This document shows positions 1 to 7,238 of a stretch of 9,426 bases of DNA, piece after piece. Made by a program: the position numbers and the translations under genes. Below the pieces are notes generated by a model. That model was given only the letters and a program-made list of their open reading frames with translations, was not told where the DNA came from and made no database searches. The stretch is taken from NCBI GenBank assembly GCA_017936985.1, contig JAGBEM010000127.1:1-9426 (forward strand), in the 5' to 3' direction. Source of the DNA: Oscillospiraceae bacterium (GTDB lineage Bacteria > Bacillota_A > Clostridia > Oscillospirales > Oscillospiraceae). Position 1 is the first letter of the stretch. Every line of letters starts with the position of its first letter.

Positions 1-46
1 AGGGCATTATTTCACATTCGGATTAAGCCAAATGATTCACTTTCTC

Positions 47-75
47 TTGCCCCTCCACCGCTTTTGTGCTATACT
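47..75 (+). promoter_or_regulatory. Sigma-A-type promoter of the 90-residue orphan gene
   Basis: A -35 box TTGCCC (47-52) and a -10 box TATACT (70-75) are separated by exactly 17 bases, and TG at 67-68 gives an extended -10 element (TGCTATACT). The predicted transcription start is near 82, so the leader is very short and the ribosome site AAGGCGGTG (82-90) lies at or close to the 5' end of the message. This is inferred from box matches only. Confidence 0.6.
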
Positions 76-95
76 AAACCCAAGGCGGTGATTTT

Positions 96-368
96 ATGAG
101 CAAGTATTTTTCTGTTGATGAAATGAAACAGTTTGTTATTTCTGCTTTACCAAGTGATGCAAAATTAATTGATTTTACATATAATTCAAAATGCTTTGGA
201 AATATGACTGCTAAGATAAAACAAAGCGGAAAAGTTCATACATTTATAACAGATAGAGGTGAAATATATTACAATGGCGAAATGGTATGCGACAGTTCTT
301 ACCGATATAAAGAAAAAGAGGATATATTTCCTAGATTAATACAAATGATAAAGAATACATTAGCTTAA
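96..368 (+). CDS. Hypothetical 90-residue protein, AT-rich orphan
   Basis: I do not recognise this family. The start is supported by the ribosome site AAGGCGGTG at 82-90, five bases before ATG, and by a good promoter just upstream. The product is small, soluble-looking and mildly basic, with no signal peptide or membrane segment. It begins with a likely helix (SVDEMKQFVISAL), followed by a middle that alternates polar and hydrophobic residues as in a beta-sheet (residues about 25-65, including TFITDRGEIYYNGEMV), and ends in a likely helix (FPRLIQMIKNTLA). Base composition differs sharply from the large genes: in 121-240 only 32 of 120 bases are G or C. This suggests a more recently acquired gene. 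A small immunity-like or phage-derived protein is possible but unsupported. It is convergent with the glycerol-1-phosphate dehydrogenase gene and shares its terminator hairpin. Confidence 0.7.
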   Translation: MSKYFSVDEMKQFVISALPSDAKLIDFTYNSKCFGNMTAKIKQSGKVHTFITDRGEIYYNGEMVCDSSYRYKEKEDIFPRLIQMIKNTLA

Positions 369-424
369 CATTAAACCTCGATTTTTGGACACTTTTTCGT
401 ATTACTAAGCCCAAACTACCTGAA

Positions 425-456
425 GAAAACGGACATCCTTTCGGATGTCCGTTTTC
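425..456. terminator. Bidirectional intrinsic terminator between convergent genes
   Basis: A perfect 14-bp stem pairs 425-438 with 443-456 (GAAAACGGACATCC / GGATGTCCGTTTTC) around the loop TTTC. The arms carry A and T runs at their outer ends, so each strand ends in a U-rich segment (CGUUUUCCUU on plus, CGUUUUCUUC on minus). It lies one base beyond the stop codon of the minus-strand dehydrogenase and about 57 bases after the plus-strand orphan, so it can end both transcripts. Confidence 0.85.
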
Positions 457-457
457 C

Positions 458-1795
458 TTATCCAAACAACTGATCTGCCACTTCTTCCAACATACCCAGA
501 TCCCACAGCAGTCGGGTTCCCACATACTTATCCCGAATGTCCTTTGCCATCAGGAACGCAGTGTGAGTTTCCTCCGGGCGGATGCCGATCTGCGCAGGCA
601 CAGTGGGCGCGCCGACAGTTGCAAGTGCCTTTTCTACGAAATCATAAGAGGGGATCTCATCGTCAATGATCTGAAGAATATCATCCCAGCGATCCAGAAT
701 GACTTCCAATCGGGCGGCATGCTTTGCCTTGTCGTACTTACCCTCGCGCTTTTCGTTGGAGATCATGGCATCCGCACCGGCACCCAGGAACTGCCGCATC
801 TTTTCATTCCACTTTTCAACATCAAAACCAGCAGCATAGGCCAGTGCCTTTTCCTTATCCGGAACGATCTTGCGGATCGCTTCATAAGCCCGTATGCCCA
901 TCAGCGTGCCAATACCGCACTGGATGCCGTGGGTATCCACCACAGTACCGAAAGAAAGACCGCGCATATCCCAAATATGGGAGAAATAATGCTCCATACC
1001 GGAGGCAGGACGGGAAACGCCTGCGTAGCTCATGGCGATGCCTGTCACAACCAAACCTTCCATCACCGCTGCCACAGCTTCCGGCTCCCGGCGGACCAGA
1101 GCCTCTGCATTGGTCACGCACTTATGTACCGCATCGCGGACCATCTGCGCAATTACAGGACAGAATTCCTCACCCAGCAGTAGATTTGCGATCCGCCACT
1201 CGCAGATGGAGACATACTTCGCTACCATATCGCCCAGACCGGACTGCAGCATCCGCACCGGCGCGGCGCACAGCACATCCAGATCACCGATGATCACAGC
1301 AGGGCAGCAGGAGTTAAGGGAAACTTTCAGACCGCTGCGGGCCATAGAGCTGGTGGCAGAGGCATAACCGTCCATGGATGGCGCAGTAGCCGCGATCATA
1401 TAGATCTTACCGGTCAGATTCGCCAGGATCTTACCAATATCATTGATAACACCGGAGCCCACACCCAAGATCAGATCGCAGCTGGGATCAAAATGCATCA
1501 CCGCAGCGCCTACAGCATATTCATCCGGCTCCAGATGCTCCTGGGGAAAAACATAGCTGGAGCAGGGAATCCCGGCATCCTGCAAATACTTGCAGACCTT
1601 TTCACCCGCAGCGGCATATTCATTGCAGTCCGTCAGCACAAAGACCTTGCTGCCGCCATACTTTTGAACAAGCTGAGGAATCTTCTTCAGTGCACCCGAT
1701 TCAATGATCAGCTCTTTCAGCGCGCTGCCGTGGGTCTTGCCGCATTCGCAGGCAAAACTGCCGGCCTGGATGTAATCTTGGATTGTGCTTCCCAT
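458..1795 (-). CDS. araM: sn-glycerol-1-phosphate dehydrogenase, AraM/EgsA family
   Basis: The family reduces dihydroxyacetone phosphate to sn-glycerol 1-phosphate with NAD(P)H in the cytoplasm. It is the bacterial counterpart of the archaeal enzyme that sets lipid-backbone stereochemistry, within the iron-containing alcohol dehydrogenase superfamily. The 445-residue product is somewhat longer than B. subtilis AraM (about 394). Visible motifs are the nucleotide-binding GVGSGVINDIGK (residues 111-122), the family signature ATAPSMDGYAS (136-146), and three probable metal ligands: D189 in GLGDMVAKY, H269 in GMEHYFSH and H289 in VDTHGIQ. An N-terminal CECGKTHG segment (16-23) precedes the fold. 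The ATG at 1795 is preceded by AAAGGAGC (ribosome site on minus, about 1803-1810). The gene stands alone between its own promoter and a terminator, divergent from the M28 peptidase. In B. subtilis araM lies in the arabinose operon, but no such operon is present here, so the symbol reflects homology only. Confidence 0.9.
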   Translation of the reverse strand: MGSTIQDYIQAGSFACECGKTHGSALKELIIESGALKKIPQLVQKYGGSKVFVLTDCNEYAAAGEKVCKYLQDAGIPCSSYVFPQEHLEPDEYAVGAAVMHFDPSCDLILGVGSGVINDIGKILANLTGKIYMIAATAPSMDGYASATSSMARSGLKVSLNSCCPAVIIGDLDVLCAAPVRMLQSGLGDMVAKYVSICEWRIANLLLGEEFCPVIAQMVRDAVHKCVTNAEALVRREPEAVAAVMEGLVVTGIAMSYAGVSRPASGMEHYFSHIWDMRGLSFGTVVDTHGIQCGIGTLMGIRAYEAIRKIVPDKEKALAYAAGFDVEKWNEKMRQFLGAGADAMISNEKREGKYDKAKHAARLEVILDRWDDILQIIDDEIPSYDFVEKALATVGAPTVPAQIGIRPEETHTAFLMAKDIRDKYVGTRLLWDLGMLEEVADQLFG

Positions 1796-1824
1796 GATAA
1801 ACGCTCCTTTATTGATCTTGTGTC

Positions 1825-1853
1825 ATTATAATTGTTAGTTTTTCGTAAGTCAA
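1825..1853 (-). promoter_or_regulatory. Strong sigma-A-type promoter of araM
   Basis: Read on the minus strand, the -35 box TTGACT (1853-1848) and the perfect -10 box TATAAT (1830-1825) are 17 bases apart. Transcription should start near 1818, leaving a leader of about two dozen bases with the AGGAGC ribosome site at 1803-1808. The leader is too short for a riboswitch. This is one of the best promoter matches in the window. Confidence 0.75.
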
Positions 1854-1859
1854 TATACC
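1832..1859 (+). promoter_or_regulatory. Candidate promoter of the M28 peptidase gene, overlapping the araM promoter
   Basis: TTGTTA (1832-1837) and TATACC (1854-1859) are 16 bases apart on the plus strand and overlap the araM promoter almost completely. An alternative -10, TATAAA at 1871-1876, has no convincing -35 box. The true start is therefore uncertain, but the promoter must lie within the divergent gap 1796-1920. Confidence 0.25.
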
Positions 1860-1934
1860 AAATTACGATATATAAAATGATAGTTGAAAATCGGCGTAAA
1901 ATCGGTTACCATAGCAGAAAAGGAGGAATGCACG

Positions 1935-3161
1935 ATGAATGCAGAAAAAATCATGAAAATCTTTTCCGATACTGCCTATGTCCGCATGGGCGGCAGTGAC
2001 GCGGAACTGAAATGCGCCCAGTATATTTGTGACCTGTGCGCAGAATTTGGCCAGACCGCTCAGATCGTTCCTTTTGAGGTAGATATGGCCCAGATCCAGA
2101 CCGCAGTTCTGACTGTGGACGGTGTCGAGATCCCCTGTAAAGGCTACCTGAACGCTGGCAGTGGGGAAGTGGAAGCACCCCTTTACTACCTGCGCAATAC
2201 CGATCCTTATAGCCTGTCTGAGTGCAAGGGTAAGATCGTCCTCATCGACGGCTATCTTGGCTACTGGATGTACCAGGACCTGTTGGAAAATGGCGCTGTT
2301 GGCTTTATTACATATGACGGCAATGCCAATTATTCCGATTGGGACATTGACCAGCGTGAGCTGCGCTCCTATGTCAGTAAGGGCAATAAGATCCCCGGCG
2401 TCAATATCAACGCCAAATCTGCAATTTCCCTGATCCGTGACGGCGCTGCCAATGCCAAGATCACCCTGGAACAAAACGAATATAAGGGCCAATCTCACAA
2501 TGTGATCCTGGACTTACCCGGCGAAATCCCCGAATATATCGTTCTGACCGCTCATTATGACTCCACATCCCTGTCCCAGGGTGCCTATGACAATATGTCC
2601 GGCAGCGTGGGCATTTTGGGTGTTGCCGAGTATTTTGCCAGCCATCCCCACCGTTATGGCCTGCGCTTTATCTGGTGTGGCAGTGAGGAGCGAGGCCTGT
2701 TGGGCTCCAAGGCCTATTGTGCAGACAATGAGGAAGAACTGAAAAATGTGGTTCTGAACATCAATCTGGACATGATCGGCTGCATTATGGGCAAGTTCAT
2801 CACCTGCTGCACTGCGGAGGATGCGCTTGTTCAGTATGTGAAATATATGTCCTCTGAGCTGGGCTTTGGAGCAACCGCTTACCAGGATGTTTACTCCAGC
2901 GATTCTACACCTTTTGCTGACAAGGGTGTTCCGGCCCTGTCCTTTGCCCGTGTTGCGCCCCATAATACCGCAACCATCCACAATAGCTACGATACCGTCG
3001 CAGTTATGAAGGGTGAGCAGATGGTCGAGGACATCGCGTTCATTACCGCATTTACTGAGCGTATGGCCAATGCCAAGCGGTGTCCTGTGGCTCGGGAAAT
3101 TCCCGACAACATGAAAGAGAAGCTGGACATTTACCTGAACCGCAAACGCGATAAGAAGTAA
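1935..3161 (+). CDS. M28 family zinc aminopeptidase with PA-like insert
   Basis: M28 enzymes are di-zinc exopeptidases that remove N-terminal residues from peptides. The ATG at 1935 is chosen over the upstream in-frame ATG at 1884 because AGGAGG (1921-1926) sits eight bases before it; the product has 408 residues. There is no signal peptide, so it probably acts on peptides in the cytoplasm. A protease-associated-like region occupies about residues 60-190. The catalytic domain follows with a complete ligand set: H207 (TAHYDS), D219 (GAYDNMSGS), the catalytic and metal glutamates E251-E252 (GSEERGLLGS), D279 (NLDMIG) and H349 (ATIHNSYDT), so the enzyme should be active. It is divergent from araM and convergent with the RND gene, with a terminator just after its stop. 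Substrate preference cannot be read from the sequence. Confidence 0.9.
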   Translation: MNAEKIMKIFSDTAYVRMGGSDAELKCAQYICDLCAEFGQTAQIVPFEVDMAQIQTAVLTVDGVEIPCKGYLNAGSGEVEAPLYYLRNTDPYSLSECKGKIVLIDGYLGYWMYQDLLENGAVGFITYDGNANYSDWDIDQRELRSYVSKGNKIPGVNINAKSAISLIRDGAANAKITLEQNEYKGQSHNVILDLPGEIPEYIVLTAHYDSTSLSQGAYDNMSGSVGILGVAEYFASHPHRYGLRFIWCGSEERGLLGSKAYCADNEEELKNVVLNINLDMIGCIMGKFITCCTAEDALVQYVKYMSSELGFGATAYQDVYSSDSTPFADKGVPALSFARVAPHNTATIHNSYDTVAVMKGEQMVEDIAFITAFTERMANAKRCPVAREIPDNMKEKLDIYLNRKRDKK

Positions 3162-3182
3162 TCATTGATGTAAACATAAATA

Positions 3183-3210
3183 AGTGGCACTGCCTTTTGG
3201 CAGTGCCACT
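3183..3210. terminator. Bidirectional terminator shared by the peptidase and RND genes
   Basis: A perfect 12-bp stem (3183-3194 with 3199-3210, AGTGGCACTGCC / GGCAGTGCCACT) encloses the loop TTTT. It is followed on the plus strand by ATTTTATTCT and on the minus strand by TTATTTATG. It lies 21 bases after the peptidase stop and 3 bases beyond the RND stop, so it serves two converging genes. Confidence 0.85.
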
Positions 3211-3213
3211 ATT

Positions 3214-6200
3214 TTATTCTGCTTCCTTTTTCGCTTCTTCCAACGCCAATGCGTTGGCGATGAACTCCGCCGCATCATCGGGAACATCGTCCAGATCATC
3301 ACTTCCGATGTCAACATTCCTGGGCTCACGTTTGAACAGAATGTCGTAGATAACAGGTACGATGATCAGTGTCATAGCGGTTGCGTAGATCATACCGCCT
3401 ACGATCACGATGGCCATGCCACCGCCCAGCTGACCTGCCATATCATCACTGAAGATCATCTGGAACATAGCAAGGATGGTAGTCAGTGCGGTCATCAGAA
3501 TGGGCCGCATACGGGTTTTACCGGTTGCGATCAGTGCATTGCGCCGATCCAGACCGCCGATGCGCAGCTGATTGACATAGTCAACGAATACAATGCCATT
3601 GTTAACCACCGTACCCATCAGCACGGCAAAGCCCATCAGCGACAGCAAACTCAGCTGCTGACCGCAGATCAGCAGACCGAGCATACCGCCCGTGAATGCC
3701 AGCGGCACAGTAAACAGCACGATAAACGGCGACAGCAAACTCTGGAATTGGGCAACCATCACAAGGTAGATAAAAAGTCCACCCAGTGCGATCAGCAGGA
3801 CCATCTGCGCCACCATATCGTTGACTGTGGAGCTTTCACCCTCCAGTGTCACACTGTAGCCGTAGGGAAGAGCATCGCTATCTATATAGGCATCCAGCTT
3901 CTCACTCAAGGTTCTTGCCAGCAGCGTGGCATTATAGCCTTCTGCCACATCGGCAGATACCGTGACATAGCGGCTGAGGTTTTCCCGGCTGATAGAGCCG
4001 ATAGTGGTGGTTTCTTCCGCTTTGGCGACCTCAGACAGCTTGATGGTCTGCGTTACAGCTGTGCCGCTAGGATCCATAGTGGTTGCTTCCAATTCCATCT
4101 CCAGCAGATTCTCCAGAGTCAATGGATCTGTGTTGTTTTCCACAGTTACATCCATGGTCACGCCGTTCAGCGTCACAGTGGTGGAGGTGGTAGATGTGGT
4201 CATCTTCTCAGAGATCGCCATATAGATCTGAGCAACCGTCAGACCCTTTGCCATGGCGGCATCTTTATCGATGACAAGATGGATCGTAGGGTCGCCGTCC
4301 TGAAAACTGCTGTGAATTTCGGTGTAGCCCTCCACTTGGGCAATGATTTTCTCCACTTCCTTGGCAATTTGCTCCATTGTGTCTAAATCGCTGCCGGCGA
4401 TCTTAACGGAAAGACCGCTGCCCAGCAGGCTTGTCATATCGTCCATGCTGCCAGCAGATGCTTCAACTGTGCAAGGATGATCCTGCACAGCCTGCTCGAT
4501 ACTGTCCAAAATCTCATTGACCCGGGTGGATGAGGTATCCTCCGGTAAAACCACATAGAACAGGTAATCCCCGTAGCTGCTTTCGCCGGTTGCGAAGCCG
4601 CCGAACAGACTGGAAGTGGAACTGCTGTCCATAACGCCGATCTCATCCACGCCGTCAACGCCCAGAAGGACTTCGATCAGATCGTCGGTCATGGCATAGG
4701 ATTCTTCCCGGGTCAGTCCCTCCGGAGTGGATACGCTGATCTGGATCTGGGTGCTGGTCATTTCCGGGATCAGCACGATACCCATATTCAAAACCACGAT
4801 AATGCATCCGACCAGCAGTCCGATGCTGACACTCAGTGGCACTGCCTTGTGATTCAAACACCAGTTAAGGAACTTTCCATAGGCTTCCAAGAACCGATCA
4901 AAGAGCTTGTGCTGCTTTGGCTTGGAGTTTTTCAGCATGGTGGATGCCGCAGCAGGCACGACCGTCAGTGCCACAATCAGCGATGCCATCAGGCAGTAGC
5001 CGATGCATAGTCCCAGAGGAAGCAGAAGCTCTCTTACCATGCCGGTGGTAAACACCAGTGGCAAAAATACGCAGACGGTAGTCAAGGTAGAGGAGATGAT
5101 GGCACCGGCAACCTGCTTGGTGCCCTGTACAGCCGCTCTGGGTGCGCTGACGCCCCGGCCGCGAAGCCGGTAGATGTTCTCGATGACGACCACCGAATTG
5201 TCCACCAGCATACCAATGCCCAGTGCCAGACCGGACAGAGTCATCATGTTCAGAGAAATGTTTGTAAAGTACATCAGTACCAGTGCAAACAGAACAGAAA
5301 GGGGAATACTGATACCGACCACAAGCGTAGGCTTTACATCCTTCAAAAACAGCGCCAGAATAATGATCGCCAGCAGCGCACCAGTGATCATGCTGGATAA
5401 AACAGAGTTGATGATAATGTCGATATAGCTGCCCTGGTTCATCAGAGAAACCAGCTTAGCCCCTTCGTATTTGCTTTCCAGTTCTTCAAAGGCGGCAAGG
5501 CAGTTGTTTGCGGTCTCGTTGGTGCCGGAGGTGCCGTTTTTGTAAATGCACAGCACAATGGATTGTTCACCGTTAAACCGCGCGTAGCTTTCTCCGGCGT
5601 TATCAATGACGGTAACGGTAGCCACATCTGACAGACGGACTTCTCCGATACCGTCCATGCTGACCAGCAGGGCAGAAGAAATATCCTCCATGGTTTCAAA
5701 GGTATCGCCCACCTTCAGCAGCCAGCTGTTGTCCTCGGCATCGTCTATATAACCTGCTGGCATAGAGAAGTTCTGTGCGTAGATCAGTTGAGAAAGGGTG
5801 TTGATGCTGAGAAGCTGGCTCAGATTGGCGTTTTCCAGCGCCTGCTTTGCAGCGGTGTCATATTGGGCACGGGCCTGGGCAAGCTGGGCCTGTGCGTCAG
5901 CAAGCTGCGTGCTGGCAGTGGCAAATCCCACAGCCGCTTCCAGCTGAGCCTGGGTCAGCCCGGCATACGCATCCTCAAGACCTGCCAGAATGTCCGGCAC
6001 GGAATCCAGCGTCTTGGAAAGCTCCTCCAAACTTTTCTCGATCTGAGAAAGCTGAGTGCGCAGCTGCTCCAGAGATGCAGTTGCGGAGCCTTGCTCTTCT
6101 TCAGCGGAAATCAGCGCCAAAAGCTGTTTCACATCTTCGGTGATTGCCCGAAGACTGCCTGTGATCAGCAGCAGATCCTCCGCAGAAAGTGCTTCGCTTT

Positions 6201-7095
6201 CCAGCAACTTGGCTATATTCTCAAGCTCCAGGATCAGAGAATCCAATTCCTGACCGATCTGTCCGTCAGTAAATTGCGCCCGAAGGGCTTTGATCTGTGT
6301 CAAAAGGGTGTTGATCTCAGTTTTTAGTTCTTTGGAAGATTCATCCACACTGTCTTCGATTTGTCCAAAAAGGGTGTCTGCCATGGTTTGACCGAAAGAG
6401 GACTGTGCCTTTTCCAGTTCTGCTTTGCCGTCGGCAACCTGTTTTTCAGCGGCATCCAACTCCGCAGCTGCGCTGGCCAGAGCGGAATTGACTGTTTCCA
6501 ACAGCTTGCTATTCAGCGTGTTGATCTTATTTGGATCCAGCTGTACATGAATGCTTTGTTCTACCAGGCCGATAGGGCTGATCTGTGCTACACCCTCCTG
6601 CCGCTCCAGATAAGGCTGCACAGTGTTTTTTACAAAACCGGAAAGCTCATAAATGTCATAGCCCTCCCGGCTGACAGACACATACATAGTAGCCATCATG
6701 TCCATGCTCAGCTCAATGATGGAAGGTGTGCTGCACATATCGGGAAGAGAGACGGATGCTTCCTGCAAAGCGCTGGATACCTTGACCATGGTGGAATCCA
6801 TATCCGTATCTTCTTCAAATTCCAGCTGTACCATGCCAAAATTTTCCGCACAGGTAGAATACACATTGGTCACGCCGCTGATGGTACCCAGCGCACTTTC
6901 TAGAGGCCGTACCACATCTTCTTCCACACGTTCCGGACTGGCGCCCGGATAGGTGGTGACGACCATCAAATAGGGAAGACTCATAGGCGGAAGCAGATCC
7001 GCAGTCATTCCCATGATGGATACCACGCCCAATACGATCACCATGATCACAGCGACCAATATTGTGAACGGCTTTTTGACACTCAATTTGATCAT
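3214..7095 (-). CDS. RND (HAE1-type) efflux transporter with large coiled-coil insertion
   Basis: This is a resistance-nodulation-division exporter, a proton-driven inner-membrane pump of the AcrB/SwrC superfamily. The 1293-residue product exceeds AcrB (1049) by an insertion. Twelve membrane segments fit the RND plan: TM1 at about 10-30, TM2-6 at 560-720, TM7 at 751-777 and TM8-12 at 1093-1253. Family signatures include YPGASPERVEEDV (49-61), GLALGIGMLVDNSVVVIENIY in TM4 (622-642) and VVNNGIVFVDYVNQLR in TM10 (1163-1178). About residues 191-430 are a helical, A/E/Q/L-rich coiled-coil stretch placed between LDPNK (186-190) and the resumed docking-domain sequence SQLIYAQNFSMPAG. The tail (about 1257-1293) is acidic. 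A GTG start at 7104 is possible, but AAGGG fits the ATG at 7095 better. No adaptor or outer-membrane factor gene is adjacent. The substrate is unknown; drugs, lipids and lipopeptides are all family possibilities. Confidence 0.93.
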   Translation of the reverse strand: MIKLSVKKPFTILVAVIMVIVLGVVSIMGMTADLLPPMSLPYLMVVTTYPGASPERVEEDVVRPLESALGTISGVTNVYSTCAENFGMVQLEFEEDTDMDSTMVKVSSALQEASVSLPDMCSTPSIIELSMDMMATMYVSVSREGYDIYELSGFVKNTVQPYLERQEGVAQISPIGLVEQSIHVQLDPNKINTLNSKLLETVNSALASAAAELDAAEKQVADGKAELEKAQSSFGQTMADTLFGQIEDSVDESSKELKTEINTLLTQIKALRAQFTDGQIGQELDSLILELENIAKLLESEALSAEDLLLITGSLRAITEDVKQLLALISAEEEQGSATASLEQLRTQLSQIEKSLEELSKTLDSVPDILAGLEDAYAGLTQAQLEAAVGFATASTQLADAQAQLAQARAQYDTAAKQALENANLSQLLSINTLSQLIYAQNFSMPAGYIDDAEDNSWLLKVGDTFETMEDISSALLVSMDGIGEVRLSDVATVTVIDNAGESYARFNGEQSIVLCIYKNGTSGTNETANNCLAAFEELESKYEGAKLVSLMNQGSYIDIIINSVLSSMITGALLAIIILALFLKDVKPTLVVGISIPLSVLFALVLMYFTNISLNMMTLSGLALGIGMLVDNSVVVIENIYRLRGRGVSAPRAAVQGTKQVAGAIISSTLTTVCVFLPLVFTTGMVRELLLPLGLCIGYCLMASLIVALTVVPAAASTMLKNSKPKQHKLFDRFLEAYGKFLNWCLNHKAVPLSVSIGLLVGCIIVVLNMGIVLIPEMTSTQIQISVSTPEGLTREESYAMTDDLIEVLLGVDGVDEIGVMDSSSTSSLFGGFATGESSYGDYLFYVVLPEDTSSTRVNEILDSIEQAVQDHPCTVEASAGSMDDMTSLLGSGLSVKIAGSDLDTMEQIAKEVEKIIAQVEGYTEIHSSFQDGDPTIHLVIDKDAAMAKGLTVAQIYMAISEKMTTSTTSTTVTLNGVTMDVTVENNTDPLTLENLLEMELEATTMDPSGTAVTQTIKLSEVAKAEETTTIGSISRENLSRYVTVSADVAEGYNATLLARTLSEKLDAYIDSDALPYGYSVTLEGESSTVNDMVAQMVLLIALGGLFIYLVMVAQFQSLLSPFIVLFTVPLAFTGGMLGLLICGQQLSLLSLMGFAVLMGTVVNNGIVFVDYVNQLRIGGLDRRNALIATGKTRMRPILMTALTTILAMFQMIFSDDMAGQLGGGMAIVIVGGMIYATAMTLIIVPVIYDILFKREPRNVDIGSDDLDDVPDDAAEFIANALALEEAKKEAE
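5806..6525 (-). other. Coiled-coil insertion within the RND docking domain
   Basis: Codons for about residues 191-430 of the transporter. The segment is nearly free of proline, glycine and aromatic residues and has heptad-like spacing of L, I and A (for example AAAELDAAEKQVADGKAELEKA at residues 209-230, LEQLRTQLSQIEKSLEELSK at 342-361 and ASTQLADAQAQLAQARAQ at 394-411). It is predicted to form long antiparallel helices. In AcrB the equivalent point (after MNPNELNKF, near residue 190) lies in the DN docking subdomain at the membrane-distal tip, so the helices should project away from the membrane. Boundaries are approximate. Confidence 0.75.
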
Positions 7096-7127
7096 TTTGC
7101 ACACCCTTAATTATAGCATTACAATTT

Positions 7128-7133
7128 ATTATA
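7128..7133 (-). promoter_or_regulatory. Candidate -10 element of the RND gene
   Basis: A perfect TATAAT on the minus strand, preceded by GCGG, places the start of transcription near 7121, about 26 bases before the ATG at 7095, with AAGGG (7109-7105) as ribosome site. No convincing -35 box lies 16-18 bases upstream (the sequence there is TACCTT or similar). The promoter may be weak or use an activator, or some transcripts may read through from araB. Confidence 0.35.
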
Positions 7134-7207
7134 CCGCAATTTATGGAAAAAGGTATAAACATTTCATGAATAGACCTATTATATCCAAAGAAAGCACGGA
7201 TAAAAAC

Positions 7208-7233
7208 GGCGAGGCCGGTGATTTGGCCTCGCC
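7208..7233 (-). terminator. Intrinsic terminator of the FGGY kinase gene
   Basis: A perfect 9-bp GC-rich stem (GGCGAGGCC 7208-7216 with GGCCTCGCC 7225-7233) and an 8-base loop are followed on the minus strand by GTTTTTA. It begins six bases after the kinase stop codon. It separates the kinase transcript from the downstream RND gene. Confidence 0.85.
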
Positions 7234-7238
7234 ACAGC

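Noticed and set aside
563..1183. A 206-residue plus-strand frame opposite araM
   Set aside because: It is a shadow of the dehydrogenase gene with no ribosome site and no recognisable motif.
3184..4386. A 400-residue open frame on the plus strand opposite the RND gene
   Set aside because: It is the antisense of a clear RND coding region, is rich in H, Q and C with no family motif, and has no ribosome site. It starts inside the terminator hairpin.
7102..7104. GTG as the start codon of the RND gene
   Set aside because: The AAGGG ribosome site abuts this GTG with almost no spacing, while the ATG at 7095 has suitable spacing and gives the typical MIKLSVKKP transporter N-terminus.
7110..7115. A second perfect TATAAT (minus strand) just upstream of the RND gene
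   Set aside because: Transcription from it would start near 7103, downstream of the AAGGG ribosome site, so it is unlikely to be the productive promoter.
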